A DNA stretch of 64,000 bases from Sedimenticola hydrogenitrophicus (GTDB lineage Bacteria; Pseudomonadota; Gammaproteobacteria; Chromatiales; Chromatiaceae): NCBI RefSeq assembly GCF_025175675.1, contig NZ_JANIOA010000001.1:310001-374000 (forward strand), read 5' to 3'. This document shows, in pieces, positions 52,265 through 60,101 of the stretch (positions are counted from its first letter, which is position 1; every line of letters begins with the position of its first letter). The notes under the pieces were generated by a model. It had not been told where the DNA came from. It saw only the letters and a list, made by a program, of their open reading frames with translations, and made no database searches. Position numbers and translations under genes: made by a program.

Positions 52265-53305
52265 TCAAAACAGCGTGCCCAATTCGCCCGTAGCGGCCGC
52301 GTCGTCCCGCGGATCCAGACCGAAATGGAGATAGGCGGCATTGGTGGCCACCCGGCCGCGTGGCGTGCGCATCATGAAGCCCTGCTGGATCAGATAGGGT
52401 TCCAGCACGTCCTCGATGGTGCCGCGCTCCTCGCCGATGGCCGCCGCCAGGCTGTCCACCCCGACCGGGCCGCCGTCGAATTTGCTGATGATGGCGTGCA
52501 GCAGCTTGCGATCCATGATATCGAAGCCGTTGCCGTCCACCTTCAGCATGCTCAGGGCGTCGTCGGCCACCGCGCTGGTCACCTTGCCCTGCGCCTTCAC
52601 CTGGGCGAAATCCCGCACCCGGCGCAACAGCCGGTTGGCGATGCGCGGCGTCCCCCGGGAGCGTCGGGCGATCTCGGCGGCACCGGCGGCATCGGTCTCT
52701 ATATTCAGTATCCCCGCCGAGCGGCCGACGATATGGGTCAGATCGGCAGTGGAGTAGAACTCCAGCCGCTGCACAATACCAAATCGATCGCGTAGCGGCG
52801 AGGTCAGCAACCCGGCACGGGTGGTGGCGCCCACCAGGGTGAACGGCGGCAGCTCAAGTTTGATCGAGCGGGCGGCCGGCCCCTCGCCGATCATGATATC
52901 CAGCTGATAATCCTCCAATGCCGGGTAGAGTACCTCCTCCACCACCGGGCTGAGGCGGTGAATCTCATCCACGAACAGCACGTCGTGGGGTTCCAGATTG
53001 GTCAGCAGGGCCGCCAGGTCGCCCGGTTTCTCCAATACCGGTCCCGAGGTCTGACGCAGATTGACCCCCATTTCATTGGCGATGATGTGCGCCAGGGTGG
53101 TCTTGCCCAGCCCCGGCGGGCCGAATATCAGCACATGGTCCAGCGCTTCCTGACGCGCCCGGGCGGCCTGAATGAAAATCTCCATCTGCTCTCGGACCAC
53201 CGGCTGGCCGACATAATCGGCCAGTAACCGGGGGCGGATGGCGCGGTCCAGGGCGGCGTCGTCCGCGCCCGCCTCGGCGCTGATAATCCGGGCATTCTCA
53301 TTCAT
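52265..53305 (-). CDS. ruvB: RuvB, Holliday junction branch-migration ATPase
   Basis: 346 residues. Walker [13 protein letters not shown] (about 63-74), Walker [10 protein letters not shown], and the sensor region [10 protein letters not shown] are intact; a C-terminal winged helix ([13 protein letters not shown]) is present. It forms the hexameric motor with RuvA. The start overlaps the ruvA stop by 4 bp. Confidence 0.98.
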   Translation of the reverse strand: MNENARIISAEAGADDAALDRAIRPRLLADYVGQPVVREQMEIFIQAARARQEALDHVLIFGPPGLGKTTLAHIIANEMGVNLRQTSGPVLEKPGDLAALLTNLEPHDVLFVDEIHRLSPVVEEVLYPALEDYQLDIMIGEGPAARSIKLELPPFTLVGATTRAGLLTSPLRDRFGIVQRLEFYSTADLTHIVGRSAGILNIETDAAGAAEIARRSRGTPRIANRLLRRVRDFAQVKAQGKVTSAVADDALSMLKVDGNGFDIMDRKLLHAIISKFDGGPVGVDSLAAAIGEERGTIEDVLEPYLIQQGFMMRTPRGRVATNAAYLHFGLDPRDDAAATGELGTLF

Positions 53306-53922
53306 GGCAATTTTGTCACCACCGCTCGCAGGGCCAATCGGATGATCTCTTCACTGGAGAGCGCCTCACACTCCACCGAGCGTATCATACGGCTGGCGTC
53401 GTTGGGTTTGTATCCCAGGGCGATCAGGGCGCCGATGGCATCCGACACCGGGGTCTCCACCGCGCCGCCGGCGGGACGCGCCCGGGACAGCGCCACCCCC
53501 CCGGTGGTTGCGATCCGGTCCAGGCGGTCGCGCATCTCGACGATCAGCCGTTCGGCCGTCTTCTTGCCGATCCCCGGCAGGCGCACCAGGGCGGCGGTAT
53601 CGTCGCGCTGGATGCAGAGGGCGAACTCATCGGCGCTCATCCCCGAGAGTATCGCCAGCGCCATCTTGGCCCCGACCCCGCTCACCTTCAGCAGGCTGCG
53701 GAACAGGGCGCGTTCGGATTCGCTGGCGAAGCCGTACAGCACATGGGCATCGTCGCGGATCGCCAGGTGGGTGAACAGGGTTACCGACTCCCCCTGCAGC
53801 GGCAGATCGTAGAAGGTGGACATGGGCGCCTCCAGCTCATAGCCGACCCCGCTCACGTCCACCATCAGAAATGGCGGCTGTTTGTAGACCAGCGCGCCAC
53901 GCAGCCGGCCGATCATCGCCAC
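53302..53922 (-). CDS. ruvA: RuvA, Holliday junction-binding protein
   Basis: 206 residues, beginning MIGRLRG after two optional codons. Helix-hairpin-helix regions ([19 protein letters not shown] and [19 protein letters not shown], in the usual positions near 72-120) bind the junction, and the C-terminal domain III contacts RuvB. It overlaps the ruvC stop by up to 8 bp. Confidence 0.97.
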   Translation of the reverse strand: MAMIGRLRGALVYKQPPFLMVDVSGVGYELEAPMSTFYDLPLQGESVTLFTHLAIRDDAHVLYGFASESERALFRSLLKVSGVGAKMALAILSGMSADEFALCIQRDDTAALVRLPGIGKKTAERLIVEMRDRLDRIATTGGVALSRARPAGGAVETPVSDAIGALIALGYKPNDASRMIRSVECEALSSEEIIRLALRAVVTKLP

Positions 53923-54431
53923 CCTCCCTGTTTGGAGCGGCCGATCAACTGCAGCGTGCTGTTGGCATGGGCGTGACTGATGGCCACCGCCAGGGCATCC
54001 GACTGATCCGCCGTCAGCGGCCCGTCGAGCCGCAGGATATGTTTTATCATGTGTTGCACCTGATCCTTGTCCGCCCCGCCGGAGCCCACCACCGCCTGCT
54101 TGATCGCCCGGGGGGCGTATTCAAATACCGGCAGCCCGGCCACCACACAGGCGCAGATGGCGGCCCCGCGCGCCTGTCCGAGCTTGAGTGCCGAGGCAGC
54201 GTTCTTGGCCATAAAGACCTGTTCAATGGCCATCTCCGCCGGCTGATAAGTGGCCACCAGTTCGCTCAGCTGACGATAGATCTCGCCCAGCCGCTCGGGA
54301 AACTGTTCCTGGGCGATGCGGATACAGCCGCTGGCCACATGGGTGCTTCTGATACCGTCACTCTCGATGATGCCATAGCCGGTGATGCGGGAACCGGGAT
54401 CAATCCCCAGGATGCGCCGTTTGCGGTCCAA
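53913..54431 (-). CDS. ruvC: RuvC, Holliday junction resolvase
   Basis: 172 residues from a TTG (LDRKRRILGIDPGS); no ATG is available at the family's normal N terminus, so a rare start is used. The catalytic acids are visible: Asp in ILGIDPGSR, Glu in MAIEQVFM, and Asp residues in ADQSDALAVAISHAH. GGGCGGGG lies before the start. It belongs to the yebC-ruvCAB group. Confidence 0.95.
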   Translation of the reverse strand: MDRKRRILGIDPGSRITGYGIIESDGIRSTHVASGCIRIAQEQFPERLGEIYRQLSELVATYQPAEMAIEQVFMAKNAASALKLGQARGAAICACVVAGLPVFEYAPRAIKQAVVGSGGADKDQVQHMIKHILRLDGPLTADQSDALAVAISHAHANSTLQLIGRSKQGGWR

Positions 54432-54530
54432 CGCCCCGCCCTGCGCGGTATTGTGATTCGTGCTTTTGATAGGCGCTTCCGCTGGTTATACCGGCGGCCG
54501 CATCCGCGGCCGCCCGAGGGACAATCCCTC

Positions 54531-55277
54531 TCACTCCATGGTGGCCATTATCTCGTCCGAGATATCGGCATTGGTATAGACATCCTGCACATCATCCAGA
54601 TCTTCCAGGTGATCGACCAGCTTCAGCAGCTTCTCGGCCGCCTCCTGGTCCAACTCCGCCAGGGTGGCGGCGCTGAAGGTCACCTCGGCGTTGTCCGGCG
54701 TCAGGCCGCTCGCCACGATGGCGTCATTCACCTCGGAGAACGCCTCCGGGGTGGTCATGATGTCGATGGAGCCGTCGTCATTGGTCACCACATCCTCCGC
54801 ACCGGCTTCGAGCGCCGCCTCCATGATGGCGTCCTCGTCGGCACCGGGGGCAAAACTGATGATCCCCTGCTTGTTGAACATGTAGGCCACCGAGCCGTCG
54901 GTGCCGAGATTGCCGCCGTGTTTGGTGAAGGCGTGGCGCACTTCCGAAGCGGTGCGGTTACGGTTGTCGGTCATGCAGTCGACAATGACCGCCGCCCCGC
55001 CCGGGCCATACCCCTCATAGCGCAGCTCGTCGTAATTATCCGTATCCTCGCCACCGGCGCCACGTTTTACCGCCCGCTCGATGGTATCGCGCGGCACATT
55101 GGCGCCGTTGGCCTTGTCCACCGCCAGGCGCAGCCGCGGATTGGTCTCCAACTCACCACCACCCGCCTTGGCGGCAACGGTCACTTCACGCAGCAACTTG
55201 GTCCATATCTTGCCCCGTTTCTTGTCGTTGGCCGCCTTCTTGTGCTTGATGTTGGCCCATTTACTGTGTCCAGCCAT
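54531..55277 (-). CDS. yebC: YebC/PmpR family protein
   Basis: 248 residues with the family opening [20 protein letters not shown]. Members bind DNA or act on the ribosome at polyproline stalls; the long YebC-I form fits the length here. Usual neighbour of ruvC, 99 bp upstream of it. The name does not settle a role in transcription or translation. Confidence 0.96.
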   Translation of the reverse strand: MAGHSKWANIKHKKAANDKKRGKIWTKLLREVTVAAKAGGGELETNPRLRLAVDKANGANVPRDTIERAVKRGAGGEDTDNYDELRYEGYGPGGAAVIVDCMTDNRNRTASEVRHAFTKHGGNLGTDGSVAYMFNKQGIISFAPGADEDAIMEAALEAGAEDVVTNDDGSIDIMTTPEAFSEVNDAIVASGLTPDNAEVTFSAATLAELDQEAAEKLLKLVDHLEDLDDVQDVYTNADISDEIMATME

Positions 55278-55384
55278 AACACTCCTCTCAATATTCGGTC
55301 AGGCGGGAGTTTACCATCACCCGGGGCAGGCAGAAATAACAGGGCGGGGATTTCTCCCACAAACCCCAATAAATAACTCGACCT

Positions 55385-56032
55385 CTACCCAGGAAAACGG
55401 CCGTGACGCAGGAATTCAGCCACGTCCGTCGCCACCGCGGTGGAAAACAGCATGCCCATGTGACCGGTCGCATGCAGTCGCCGGTCCGAGGCGGCGGGAA
55501 TAACGGTCTCCTTCACCATCACCGTGCCGTCACTCACGTCGTCAATGCCGCCCAGCAGGCGGCCTATGCCGAGCCCACTGGTGCCGGCAATCACCCCCAG
55601 CTCCCGCCCCCCGTTCCAGGGCGGCGCCCCCTCCACCAGCCCGCGCTCGCCGGCACGTCCGATCAGATGCCGTCCCCAGGGGTGGTGCGCCAGACGGCGC
55701 GCCACCACGCTGCCCTGCACCGGCGCCCCCAGCAGCACCACCCGTCCGGGGGGCTGATCAGGATAGCGGTCGAACAGGTTGAGCAGCACCAGCCCCCCCA
55801 GGCTGTGGGCCACCAGGTGCAGGCAGTCGTAATTGCGCTGGCGGATAAACCGGTTCAGCCGCTCCGCCCCCTCGGCCGGGGTCTGCCGCAGGGAGCGGTA
55901 GCGGAAGCGGTCCACCGCGAATCCATTAGCGGACAGGCGACGCCCCAGCCACGCCAACTCGATCCCGGTCATCCAGATCCCATGTACCAGTAAAATCCTG
56001 CTACAATCGCCCTCGCCGCGTGTGTCACTCAT
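55385..56032 (-). CDS. Alpha/beta-hydrolase, lipase-like
   Basis: 215 residues from MSDTRGEG; a longer frame lacks a start signal. Lipase-type motifs: oxyanion segment LLVHGIWMTG (about 14-23), nucleophile elbow AHSLGG (Ser near 79), and a late His in ATGHMGMLFS. No signal peptide, so cytoplasmic or peripheral. The substrate cannot be named; the sequence resembles small PGAP1-like esterases. Confidence 0.82.
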   Translation of the reverse strand: MSDTRGEGDCSRILLVHGIWMTGIELAWLGRRLSANGFAVDRFRYRSLRQTPAEGAERLNRFIRQRNYDCLHLVAHSLGGLVLLNLFDRYPDQPPGRVVLLGAPVQGSVVARRLAHHPWGRHLIGRAGERGLVEGAPPWNGGRELGVIAGTSGLGIGRLLGGIDDVSDGTVMVKETVIPAASDRRLHATGHMGMLFSTAVATDVAEFLRHGRFPG

Positions 56033-56162
56033 CTCAATCCGGCATCCCTTGTTGCACCCGGGTAGTTCCGACGGCAGTTTAGCAGCAGGCCGGGCTCCCG
56101 GGGAGCGGATTTCCTGAAGGAGTCGTGGCGGGGTCGGAGGCATATTGATTTGAACATTGAGC

Positions 56163-56269
56163 GTAACTACTCACGGGTGATTGGCCTGCCTTGTTGGCGG
56201 ATCTTGATCCAGCCATCGTGTGAGGCCGGCAAGGCAGGCCAATCACTTACAGACCGGGTGAGTAGTTAC
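56163..56269. repeat. Nested palindromic element (TAACTACTCAC family), copy 4, core deleted
   Basis: Starts GTAACTACTCACGGGTGATT and ends GTGAGTAGTTAC. The asymmetric outer motif (here CACTTACAGACC) is on the right, opposite to copies 1-3, while the remaining core (GATCTTGAT, then CCATCGTGTGAGG) keeps the copy 1 orientation. The central hairpin of about 100 bp is absent, so this 107-bp copy is a minimal form. It lies between the lipase-like gene and the HDOD gene. Confidence 0.85.
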
Positions 56270-56343
56270 TATTGAGCTTTGTGGTTCACTATATCGACTC
56301 AATTTGACTCCGCCCCCGGTGCATCCGCCGACACAGACAACCG

Positions 56344-57858
56344 ATGATTTTCCGACAGGCGCTTATGGAAGCTGTATCCACGGACAACACACTGAACGGC
56401 TGGGTTGAGCGGCTGGGCTCGCGGGCGCTCCCGGCAATGGCGCTGACGCGGCAGCGGGTCATGCAGTTGCTGGACAGCCCCAACACCACCCACGCCGATC
56501 TGCAGCGCATCCTCTCCCGGGATCCGGGATTTACTCTGGCCATTTTCCGCCTGTTCAATGCACTGCCACAGCCGCCCAGGGAACCGGTCAGCAACCTGGC
56601 ACACGCCATCGCCCTGCTCGGCATCGAACCCACATCCCAGGCCGACCGGGCACTGCCGGACCTCCACAAACAGCTGTCGGCAGGGGCTCGGGCCGCTCTC
56701 TATGATTGCTATTCCCGGGCCGGGCACGCCGCCTGGTACGCCTACAGCTGGGGACATGACCTGCGCCTCGGCAACCCCGAAGAGATGGCCATCGCCGCCC
56801 TCCTGCACGACTTGGCCGAGATGCTGCTCTGGACATACGCCGACCGGCAGATGGGACAGCTAACCGCGCTGATCAAGGACGGCATGCCGCAGACCGACGC
56901 CGAAGAGCAGGTGTTCGGCTTCAGCCTTCGGCACCTCAGCCTGCAGCTGGCTGAACAGTGGAATCTGCCGCCCCTGACCGCCCAGGCGCTGCAGCCGGTC
57001 GGCGCCTTTCAGGCCCGCTCCCTGGCCGTGATGCTGGCCTCGGCCCTGGCCAGAGAGACAAGTCGCGACTGGCACAGCGAACAGAGCGGTGAGTTGATCG
57101 AGCTGGCCGCCGCCTTCAATCGGCTGGAACCCGACCCGGGGCGCGCCTATATCCACAGCCTGGTCGCGGGTGTGGCGAGAAACCTGAGCGGACTGCCGCT
57201 ACCGTTGACCGTCTACGCCTTGCTGTCAGCCCCAACCGCGGGACCATCCGGGCAAGCCGTCGCGAGCGCCCCCACCGCAAGCGCCCCCACCCAGGCCCCG
57301 CTGCCAGACCCGGGTGCCATGGATGCCGACACCGTGCCGATCGCCGCCGCGCCGAAACCGGCAGCCCCGGTGAAACGCCCGGAAAAACCTCCGGCACCGC
57401 CCACGGCCGGTGCCAGCCCGCTGCAGGCGAGCCTGTCCCGTATCTTCCGCGAGCTGCGCCGGACCGCCGGGGTCGAACGGGCGATGTTCGCCATGCTCAC
57501 TCCGGATCGCCAGGCACTCAAGGTCAAATTCATCGTCGGGGTGGAGCCGGACTCACCCCTGGAAAAGTTCCAGCATCCCGTGGGCGAGCGGCATCTGCTG
57601 ACCCTGCTGCTGAAAAAAAACCAGAGCATCTGGCTGCAGGAGAGCAACCGGGAAAAACTGCTTCCGCTGATGGGCGAGGCGCTGCGCACAACCCTCGACA
57701 CCAGGGGCTTTTTCATGAGTTCCCTGTTTATCAAGAACCGTCCGATCGGCATCCTCTACGCCGACAGGGTGGACGATATACTGCTTGATATTCAAGGTTT
57801 TAACCATTTCAAGAGTTTGACCCAACGGCTCTGCAATGAACTCTCCCGGAAAACCTAG
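56344..57858 (+). CDS. HDOD-domain signalling protein with C-terminal GAF-like domain
   Basis: 504 residues; the ATG at codon 8 has AGG better placed and is an alternative start. An HDOD domain covers about 15-215 (PALTRQR-like start ALPAMALTRQRVMQLL, then LHDLAEMLLW). A Pro/Ala-rich linker (about 300-355) leads to a domain at about 360-500 with GAF-like strands (RAMFAMLTPD-like ERAMFAMLTPDRQALKV, FFMSSLFIKNRPIGILYAD). HDOD proteins regulate signalling or stress responses without known catalysis. No partner is adjacent. Confidence 0.82.
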   Translation: MIFRQALMEAVSTDNTLNGWVERLGSRALPAMALTRQRVMQLLDSPNTTHADLQRILSRDPGFTLAIFRLFNALPQPPREPVSNLAHAIALLGIEPTSQADRALPDLHKQLSAGARAALYDCYSRAGHAAWYAYSWGHDLRLGNPEEMAIAALLHDLAEMLLWTYADRQMGQLTALIKDGMPQTDAEEQVFGFSLRHLSLQLAEQWNLPPLTAQALQPVGAFQARSLAVMLASALARETSRDWHSEQSGELIELAAAFNRLEPDPGRAYIHSLVAGVARNLSGLPLPLTVYALLSAPTAGPSGQAVASAPTASAPTQAPLPDPGAMDADTVPIAAAPKPAAPVKRPEKPPAPPTAGASPLQASLSRIFRELRRTAGVERAMFAMLTPDRQALKVKFIVGVEPDSPLEKFQHPVGERHLLTLLLKKNQSIWLQESNREKLLPLMGEALRTTLDTRGFFMSSLFIKNRPIGILYADRVDDILLDIQGFNHFKSLTQRLCNELSRKT

Positions 57859-57929
57859 TCTAACAGGAGTACCTCCCTTCTTACCGGTCGTGGGGTAGTG
57901 TAGAATCCCTGTTTTTCGCAACAACCCGA

Positions 57930-58538
57930 GTGCCCGTGGACAATCAACAGCTCAGCTATGTGATCGGCGACAGCCTCTATCTGAATATCACCGATCGCTG
58001 CACCCTGGAGTGCACCTTCTGCCCCAAGACCCAGGGCATACTGCAGGTGCACGAGTATGACCTGACCCTGGACCATCGCCCCGCCAGCCAGGAGATCATC
58101 GCCGCCATCGATGACCCCGCCGCCTACCAGGAGGTGGTGTTCTGCGGCTATGGCGAGCCGACCCTGCGATTGAAGGTGCTGCTGGAGGTGGCGCAGTACA
58201 TCAAGGCCCACGGCGGCCGGGTCCGGGTCAATACCGACGGGCTGGCCAACCTGGCCAACAAGCGCAATGTATTGCCGGAGATGGCCGAGTGCGTCGATGC
58301 CCTCTCCATCTCCCTGAATGCGCAGAATGCGGAGGTGTATGACCGCCACTGCCAGCCGGCGCTGGCCGGCTCCTTCGAGCAGATGCTCGATTTCGTCGCC
58401 GAGGCGCCACACTACATCGCCGATGTCACCGCCACCGCCATCGACGGCCTGGGGGGGGTGGATATCGCCGCGTGCCGCGAACTGGCCGAGGCGCGCGGCG
58501 TCAAGTTCCGGCGGCGGGTGCTGGACGAAGTCGGTTGA
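57930..58538 (+). CDS. TatD-linked radical SAM protein
   Basis: 202 residues from a GTG. The radical SAM motif CTLECTFC has cysteines 24, 28 and 31, and the opening YVIGDSLYLNITDRC is the hallmark of the family usually found next to or fused with TatD. GYGEPTLR is the SAM-binding GGE-like motif. Its substrate is unknown. Here tatD is not adjacent (about 17 kb away). The gene is followed by the DUF971 fusion gene 70 bp later. Confidence 0.87.
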   Translation: MPVDNQQLSYVIGDSLYLNITDRCTLECTFCPKTQGILQVHEYDLTLDHRPASQEIIAAIDDPAAYQEVVFCGYGEPTLRLKVLLEVAQYIKAHGGRVRVNTDGLANLANKRNVLPEMAECVDALSISLNAQNAEVYDRHCQPALAGSFEQMLDFVAEAPHYIADVTATAIDGLGGVDIAACRELAEARGVKFRRRVLDEVG

Positions 58539-58608
58539 GGGGTGATTGATCCCGATTCCGGCCCGTGCCACGATGCCCCGCCAGTGATTTCAGCCAGCAA
58601 TTTCCGAT

Positions 58609-59259
58609 ATGAGTAGTAGCATGAGCGACAAGCATCCGACCCCCACCGCCATCAACCTGCACAGCAAGTCCCGGCTGCTGGCCATCGAGTTTTCCGACGG
58701 CGCCAGCTTCCGGCTGCCCTGCGAATACCTGCGGGTGTCCGCCAAGGCCGGGGAGGCGCACACCCCGGAGAGCCCGGTCACCGGCAAGGAGTCGGTCAAC
58801 ATCACCGGCATCGAGCCCCAGGGACAGTATGCGATCCGCCTCACCTTCGATGACGGGCATGACAGCAGCATCTACTCCTGGGACACCCTCTACGAACTGG
58901 GGGTCAACCAGGAGCAGAACTGGCGGGCCTACCAGGAGAGCCTGCAAAAGGCCGGCTACCAGCCGGGCGGGACGGTCACCGACGAGGGTCCGCGACGCAT
59001 CCGCCTGCTCTACTTCACCTACCTGGTGAAGCAGCTGCAGAAAGAGGCCGAAGAGGTGGAGATCCCCCCCTCGGTCAGCGACGTCACCAGCCTGTGCGAT
59101 TGGCTGCGCCGGCGCAATCCGGATCAGGCCCACCTGTTCCAGGCGGGGAGTTTCCAGGTGACGGTGAACAAGCAGTTTTGCGAGCCGTTCACCCGCATCG
59201 AGCCCGGTGACGAAGTGGCCCTGATACCGACCTCGCCCAACGTCCCGGTGAAAAAGTAG
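58609..59259 (+). CDS. DUF971 domain fused to a MoaD/ThiS-like ubiquitin-fold domain
   Basis: 216 residues (212 if the second ATG is used; neither has a strong ribosome site). Residues 10-105 are a DUF971 domain (LLAIEFSDGASFRLPCEYLRV, then SWDTLYELG). Residues 125-212 have the MoaD pattern IRLLYFTYLVKQLQ, VTSLCDWLRRRN, FQVTVNKQF and GDEVALIPTSP. The C terminus reads NVPVKK in place of the diglycine used for adenylation and thiocarboxylation in MoaD, so it is unlikely to donate sulfur that way. It follows the radical SAM gene and may share its promoter. Confidence 0.82.
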   Translation: MSSSMSDKHPTPTAINLHSKSRLLAIEFSDGASFRLPCEYLRVSAKAGEAHTPESPVTGKESVNITGIEPQGQYAIRLTFDDGHDSSIYSWDTLYELGVNQEQNWRAYQESLQKAGYQPGGTVTDEGPRRIRLLYFTYLVKQLQKEAEEVEIPPSVSDVTSLCDWLRRRNPDQAHLFQAGSFQVTVNKQFCEPFTRIEPGDEVALIPTSPNVPVKK

Positions 59260-59310
59260 CCGGTGCAAAGCCGTTCCTGATTACCCATCCAACCCGGACG
59301 TACCCTTGAG

Positions 59311-59390
59311 AACCACGGATTCACACAGATAAACACGGATTCAGAATTCTGATCTGCTATCTGTGTAAATCCGTGTCCATCCGTGGTTCC
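59311..59390. repeat. Inverted-repeat element, ACCACGGAT family, copy 2
   Basis: Left arm ACCACGGATTCACACAGAT with AAACACGGATTC; right arm ATCTGTGTAAATCCGTGT, ending CCATCCGTGGTTC. About 80 bp, shorter than copy 1. It lies in the 218-bp gap between convergent genes; nothing else is seen there. Confidence 0.8.
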
Positions 59391-59477
59391 TTATTAACCG
59401 GATTGGGATAAGTAAACGGCTATTGAAAGATCGCAGGTCGGATTAGCTCAGCGCCCGGGCGCCGCGTAACCCAGCGT

Positions 59478-60101
59478 TCAGTGGTCGCCGTAGAGATTGG
59501 CCGCGATCACCATCTTCACCAGCCCGGCCAGCGAGGTCGCCTCCATCTTCTCCATCACCCGGGCACGGTGCGCCTCCACGGTCTTGGCGCTGACCCCCAG
59601 GGCACTGGCGATCTCCTTGTTGGCCTTGCCGTTGGTGACCATCTCCATCACCTCATGCTCACGCGGCGTCAGCTGGGCCAGCCGGGCGGCGATCTCCGCC
59701 CGCTCCGCCTGCAGCGAGCGTTGATCCTGGTCGAGCGTCATGGCATTGCGGATGCTCTCCAGCAGCAGTTCGTCATTGAACGGTTTTTCAATAAAGTCCA
59801 CCGCCCCGGCTTTCATCGCCCGTACCGACATCGGCACATCCCCATGTCCGGTGATGATGATGACCGGAATCAGGATGTTCTGCCGGACGAAATACTCCTG
59901 CAGCTCCAGCCCGCTCATCCCCGGCATGCGCACGTCCAGCAGCAAACAGCCGGCGCGCCCGGGATAGTAGGACTTGATGAACTCTTCCGCCGAGGCGAAG
60001 GTTTCCACTTTCATCCCCACCGTCTCGATCAGCCACTTCAACGAATTACGCATCGCCGAGTCATCATCAACTACAAATACGGTGGCATTAGTACTATTCA
60101 T
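59478..60101 (-). CDS. FixJ/NarL-type response regulator
   Basis: 207 residues from the ATG that begins MNSTNATV. Receiver domain with acidic pocket VDDDSAM and phosphorylated Asp56 in LLLDVRMPG, Thr in ITGHGD and Lys in EKPFND; output domain is a LuxR-type helix-turn-helix (TPREHEVMEMVTNGKANKEIA). It overlaps the end of the sensor kinase gene by 8 bp, a clear two-component pair. Confidence 0.94.
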   Translation of the reverse strand: MNSTNATVFVVDDDSAMRNSLKWLIETVGMKVETFASAEEFIKSYYPGRAGCLLLDVRMPGMSGLELQEYFVRQNILIPVIIITGHGDVPMSVRAMKAGAVDFIEKPFNDELLLESIRNAMTLDQDQRSLQAERAEIAARLAQLTPREHEVMEMVTNGKANKEIASALGVSAKTVEAHRARVMEKMEATSLAGLVKMVIAANLYGDH

